Positions 62,217-64,000 of a stretch of DNA of 64,000 nucleotides are shown in pieces (within the stretch, counting starts at the first letter, position 1; the number at the start of each line of letters is the position of its first letter). The translations under genes and the position numbers were made by a program. Origin of the DNA: JANNYA01 sp031409855 (lineage in GTDB: Bacteria > Pseudomonadota > Gammaproteobacteria > Xanthomonadales > SZUA-5); NCBI GenBank assembly GCA_031409855.1, contig JANNYA010000168.1, positions 15,634-79,633 of the forward strand. Direction: 5' to 3'. The notes under the pieces were generated by a model that saw nothing but the letters and a program-made list of their open reading frames with translations, had not been told where the DNA came from and did no database searches.

Positions 62217-62600
62217 TTGCTTGATTAAGCCAAATCCGCCCCCGGCAAGCAAGACAGCAAAGCCCAGCACGCTGACCGTAAAGCCAGCGCCACGGGCGGA
62301 TGCCGCGCGGTAATAGCCAAGGGCGTACCAAACCCGGCCAAACACCCAAACTAAGCCCGCGACGCCTGCCACGTCGGCACGAAAGTAGTTTGCGCATAGC
62401 CAGAGCGCCGGGAAAAACAGCACCGATTGCTCCACGGTATTCATTTGCACGCGAAATACGCGCTCAAAATCAGGGTGGCCCGTGACCGCTGGGGCATTGA
62501 TCCCGTAACGCCCGCGCGCCCGGCCCACCTCGAAAACCGTCCATGCCAAGACTAGGATCGCGCCAAATATCGAGAGTGGCACTAAATTTTGCAGCAGCAT
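62196..62600 (-). CDS. MAPEG family membrane protein
   Basis: A 134-residue protein with four hydrophobic helices and the MAPEG core ERVFRVQMNTVEQSVLFFPALWL (glutathione-binding helix with Asn and Glu). The family includes microsomal glutathione transferases; bacterial members have poorly known substrates. It ends inside a dispersed repeat copy, so its last six residues may be a recent addition. Confidence 0.88.
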   Translation of the reverse strand: MLLQNLVPLSIFGAILVLAWTVFEVGRARGRYGINAPAVTGHPDFERVFRVQMNTVEQSVLFFPALWLCANYFRADVAGVAGLVWVFGRVWYALGYYRAASARGAGFTVSVLGFAVLLAGGGFGLIKQLVCRAA

Positions 62601-62734
62601 GGCGTTGTCTCAATAGAAAATGGGCATAAATGCGTGACGCAGAGCGTAACGCGTTTATAGCCCGCTGGCGGTAGCCGCGCAAAGCCAAGTTTGAGTTGCT
62701 ATTATTTGCGGCTACTTTTTTTGAAGGCAAGCGG

Positions 62735-63730
62735 ATGTTTAACGACGATCAAGATGACGGGCAAGGCGTAGTATTTTGGCTGCTAGGCGCAGTAGTCACT
62801 TTGCTGCTGGGTGGCATCATTTATTGGAAAACGATGGCGCATCCGCCGATAAGTCTCGCCGACCAGGCGACACGGCAAACAGGCGCCAATGTTGCCAGCG
62901 CCAGCACCGCCGAAGAAATGCCAATTTCCTTGGAAAGCGGCAACCAACCCGAAGATGCGCTGCAAGTGCCGCAACCGCAGCCAGGTGACAACCTGCCAAA
63001 AAGGTTAGGCCAGCTCGCGTTTTCGTTTGCAACCGCCTCCGGCTTGACCATCACCGGCGCGGTACCGACCGAGCGCAAAAAAGAGCGCCTACTTTCACAA
63101 GCGCAACTGGTATTTGGTGCGGGCCGTGTTGTCGATGCGATCACCGTTGCAGAAGGTGCGGCGTTACCGAACTGGAAAGGTAAAACTTTGGATTTGATGG
63201 CGAAATTAGCAACCGTTGGGCCATTTCAGCTGGCCTTGAAGGACAATCAAATCAATTTCAGCGCGGAAGTGCCAGATGCTGGCATTAAGAGCGCTTGGAT
63301 CGATTGGTTGGCAAACTTCTTCGTCGATCAACCGCTGGCCGTTAGTGCGGATAATTTGAACGTCAATGCTAGTTTGCCTGCGGTCAATTCTTTTGATGTC
63401 AGCACACTGTTCAATCTGGCGATCAACTTCGAGTCGGGCAGTGCCGAAATTCCTGCCGATGCCGTGGCCGCACTGGACCAAGCTGCAAGCATCTTGGTGG
63501 AAGACGGCCGTAACCTGCGCATCGTGGGCCACACCGATTCCACCGGTGACGCTGCGACCAACCGTGCGCTGTCAGAAGCTCGCGCGCAGGCAGTGCGTGA
63601 CTTCTTAATCGCCAAGGGCGTGGTTTCGTCCAGCCTCAATTCCTACGGCATGGGCCAAGATCAGCCAATTGCGGAGAACGACAGCGAAGCCGGCCGCGCC
63701 GCAAACCGCCGTATTGAGTTTGCCCAGTAA
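62735..63730 (+). CDS. OmpA family protein with N-terminal membrane anchor and BON-like region
   Basis: A 331-residue protein with an N-terminal membrane helix (VVFWLLGAVVTLLLGGIIYW), a Pro/Gln-rich linker, a BON-like region (about 95-210; GLTITGAVPTERKKERLLSQA, VVDAITVAEGAALPNWKG) and an OmpA peptidoglycan-binding domain (about 220-331; INFESGSAEIPADAVAALDQA, IVGHTDSTGD, LSEARAQAVRDFLI, NRRIEFA). It tethers the inner membrane to peptidoglycan. ATG 62735 follows AAGGCAAG. Codons 40-48 (SLADQATRQ) are encoded by dispersed repeat copy D. Confidence 0.87.
   Translation: MFNDDQDDGQGVVFWLLGAVVTLLLGGIIYWKTMAHPPISLADQATRQTGANVASASTAEEMPISLESGNQPEDALQVPQPQPGDNLPKRLGQLAFSFATASGLTITGAVPTERKKERLLSQAQLVFGAGRVVDAITVAEGAALPNWKGKTLDLMAKLATVGPFQLALKDNQINFSAEVPDAGIKSAWIDWLANFFVDQPLAVSADNLNVNASLPAVNSFDVSTLFNLAINFESGSAEIPADAVAALDQAASILVEDGRNLRIVGHTDSTGDAATNRALSEARAQAVRDFLIAKGVVSSSLNSYGMGQDQPIAENDSEAGRAANRRIEFAQ
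62851..62881 (-). repeat. Dispersed ~30-bp repeat, copy D, inside a coding region
   Basis: On the minus strand: TTTGCCGTGTCGCCTGG then TCGGCGAGACTT. It lies wholly within the OmpA-family gene and is read in frame there. Confidence 0.6.
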
Positions 63731-64000
63731 TTCGACCAACGCCCTGTCCAATCGAACAACTATTAAGACAATCAGGATTATGGTTGAAGTTTTCGCCGAA
63801 AGATCCGTTCGCCCTGAGTTATCTGTTTTGGAGAGCAAAACTGCACACAATCCATGAACAGTTTTCGATATCAGAGCCGTGGGGCCGGGCGGGGGGGGAA
63901 GGGCCGAACACACGCCCTAGGCCCAAAGCCAACAAAAAAAAAAAAAAAATTTATTTTAATTTTTTTGCTTTTATAAAGGAAGTGAGGAAACTAGAAAAAA
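63731..64000. other. Gene-free window end; last ~120 bp of doubtful quality
   Basis: 63731-63875 is ordinary intergenic sequence. From about 63880 the sequence changes to homopolymers: a run of 8 G, then A runs of 17, T runs and a final A run, with a base composition unlike anything before. This looks like a mis-assembled or low-quality contig end rather than biology. Confidence 0.6.

Overview
The window reads as chromosomal DNA of a gammaproteobacterium, most likely Lysobacterales (Xanthomonadales). The inference rests on the combination of a PilR tail next to TfpX-type accessory protein and pilins, a FimT-PilV-PilW-PilX-PilY1-PilE cluster, a ruvX-pyrR-pyrB-pyrX operon whose dihydroorotase-like member has lost its zinc motif, a plant-type class II DAHP synthase, many exported peptidases and FG-GAP proteins, and a mid-50s GC feel. 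No marker gene was available to fix the genus.

Layout. 1-3.5 kb: end of pilR, a TfpX/TfpZ accessory gene, two tandem major-type pilins each with a sigma-54-like promoter, and pilC. 3.6-7.3 kb: methylthioinosine-type phosphorylase, a MerC-like membrane protein with a possible Zur box, and a DPP IV-type S9 peptidase. 7.4-15.1 kb: complete minor-pilin/PilY1 operon. 15.2-23 kb: an OmpA-domain porin with C-terminal Ig/cadherin-like repeats, a receiver plus degenerate GGDEF-EAL protein, an FG-GAP lipoprotein, a His-rich secreted peptide and a TonB-like protein. 23.3-35.5 kb: DUF2339 membrane protein, OlsB-like acyltransferase, UDP-diacylglucosamine pyrophosphatase-like phosphoesterase, YaeQ, Gmk, YicC, exported lipase-like protein, and a second receiver protein paralogous to the first.

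35.6-47.2 kb is the standout region. A fatty-acid desaturase gene is cut in two (N-terminal boxes at 35.6-35.9 kb, C-terminal HNNHH box at 46.8-47.2 kb), its middle is missing, and about 10.9 kb of polymorphic-toxin DNA sits in between: a 2928-residue Sec-exported SpvB/FG-GAP/RHS protein ending in a putative HEYAH zinc-metallopeptidase toxin, an overlapping lipoprotein that is the obvious immunity candidate, a cluster of palindromes, and an orphan Hint-plus-toxin tip without its RHS body.

47.2-64 kb is mostly housekeeping: an APH-like phosphotransferase, glycine-zipper protein, the pyr operon with ruvX, an M1 aminopeptidase, class II DAHP synthase, a GNAT enzyme, a BrnT/BrnA toxin-antitoxin pair whose toxin has an in-frame amber codon, DusA, an NtrC-type regulator with a GAFTDA loop, a Ser/Thr kinase, a MAPEG protein and a BON/OmpA protein. 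A dispersed ~30-bp repeat recurs at five places. The last ~120 bases are homopolymer-rich and look like a contig-end artefact.
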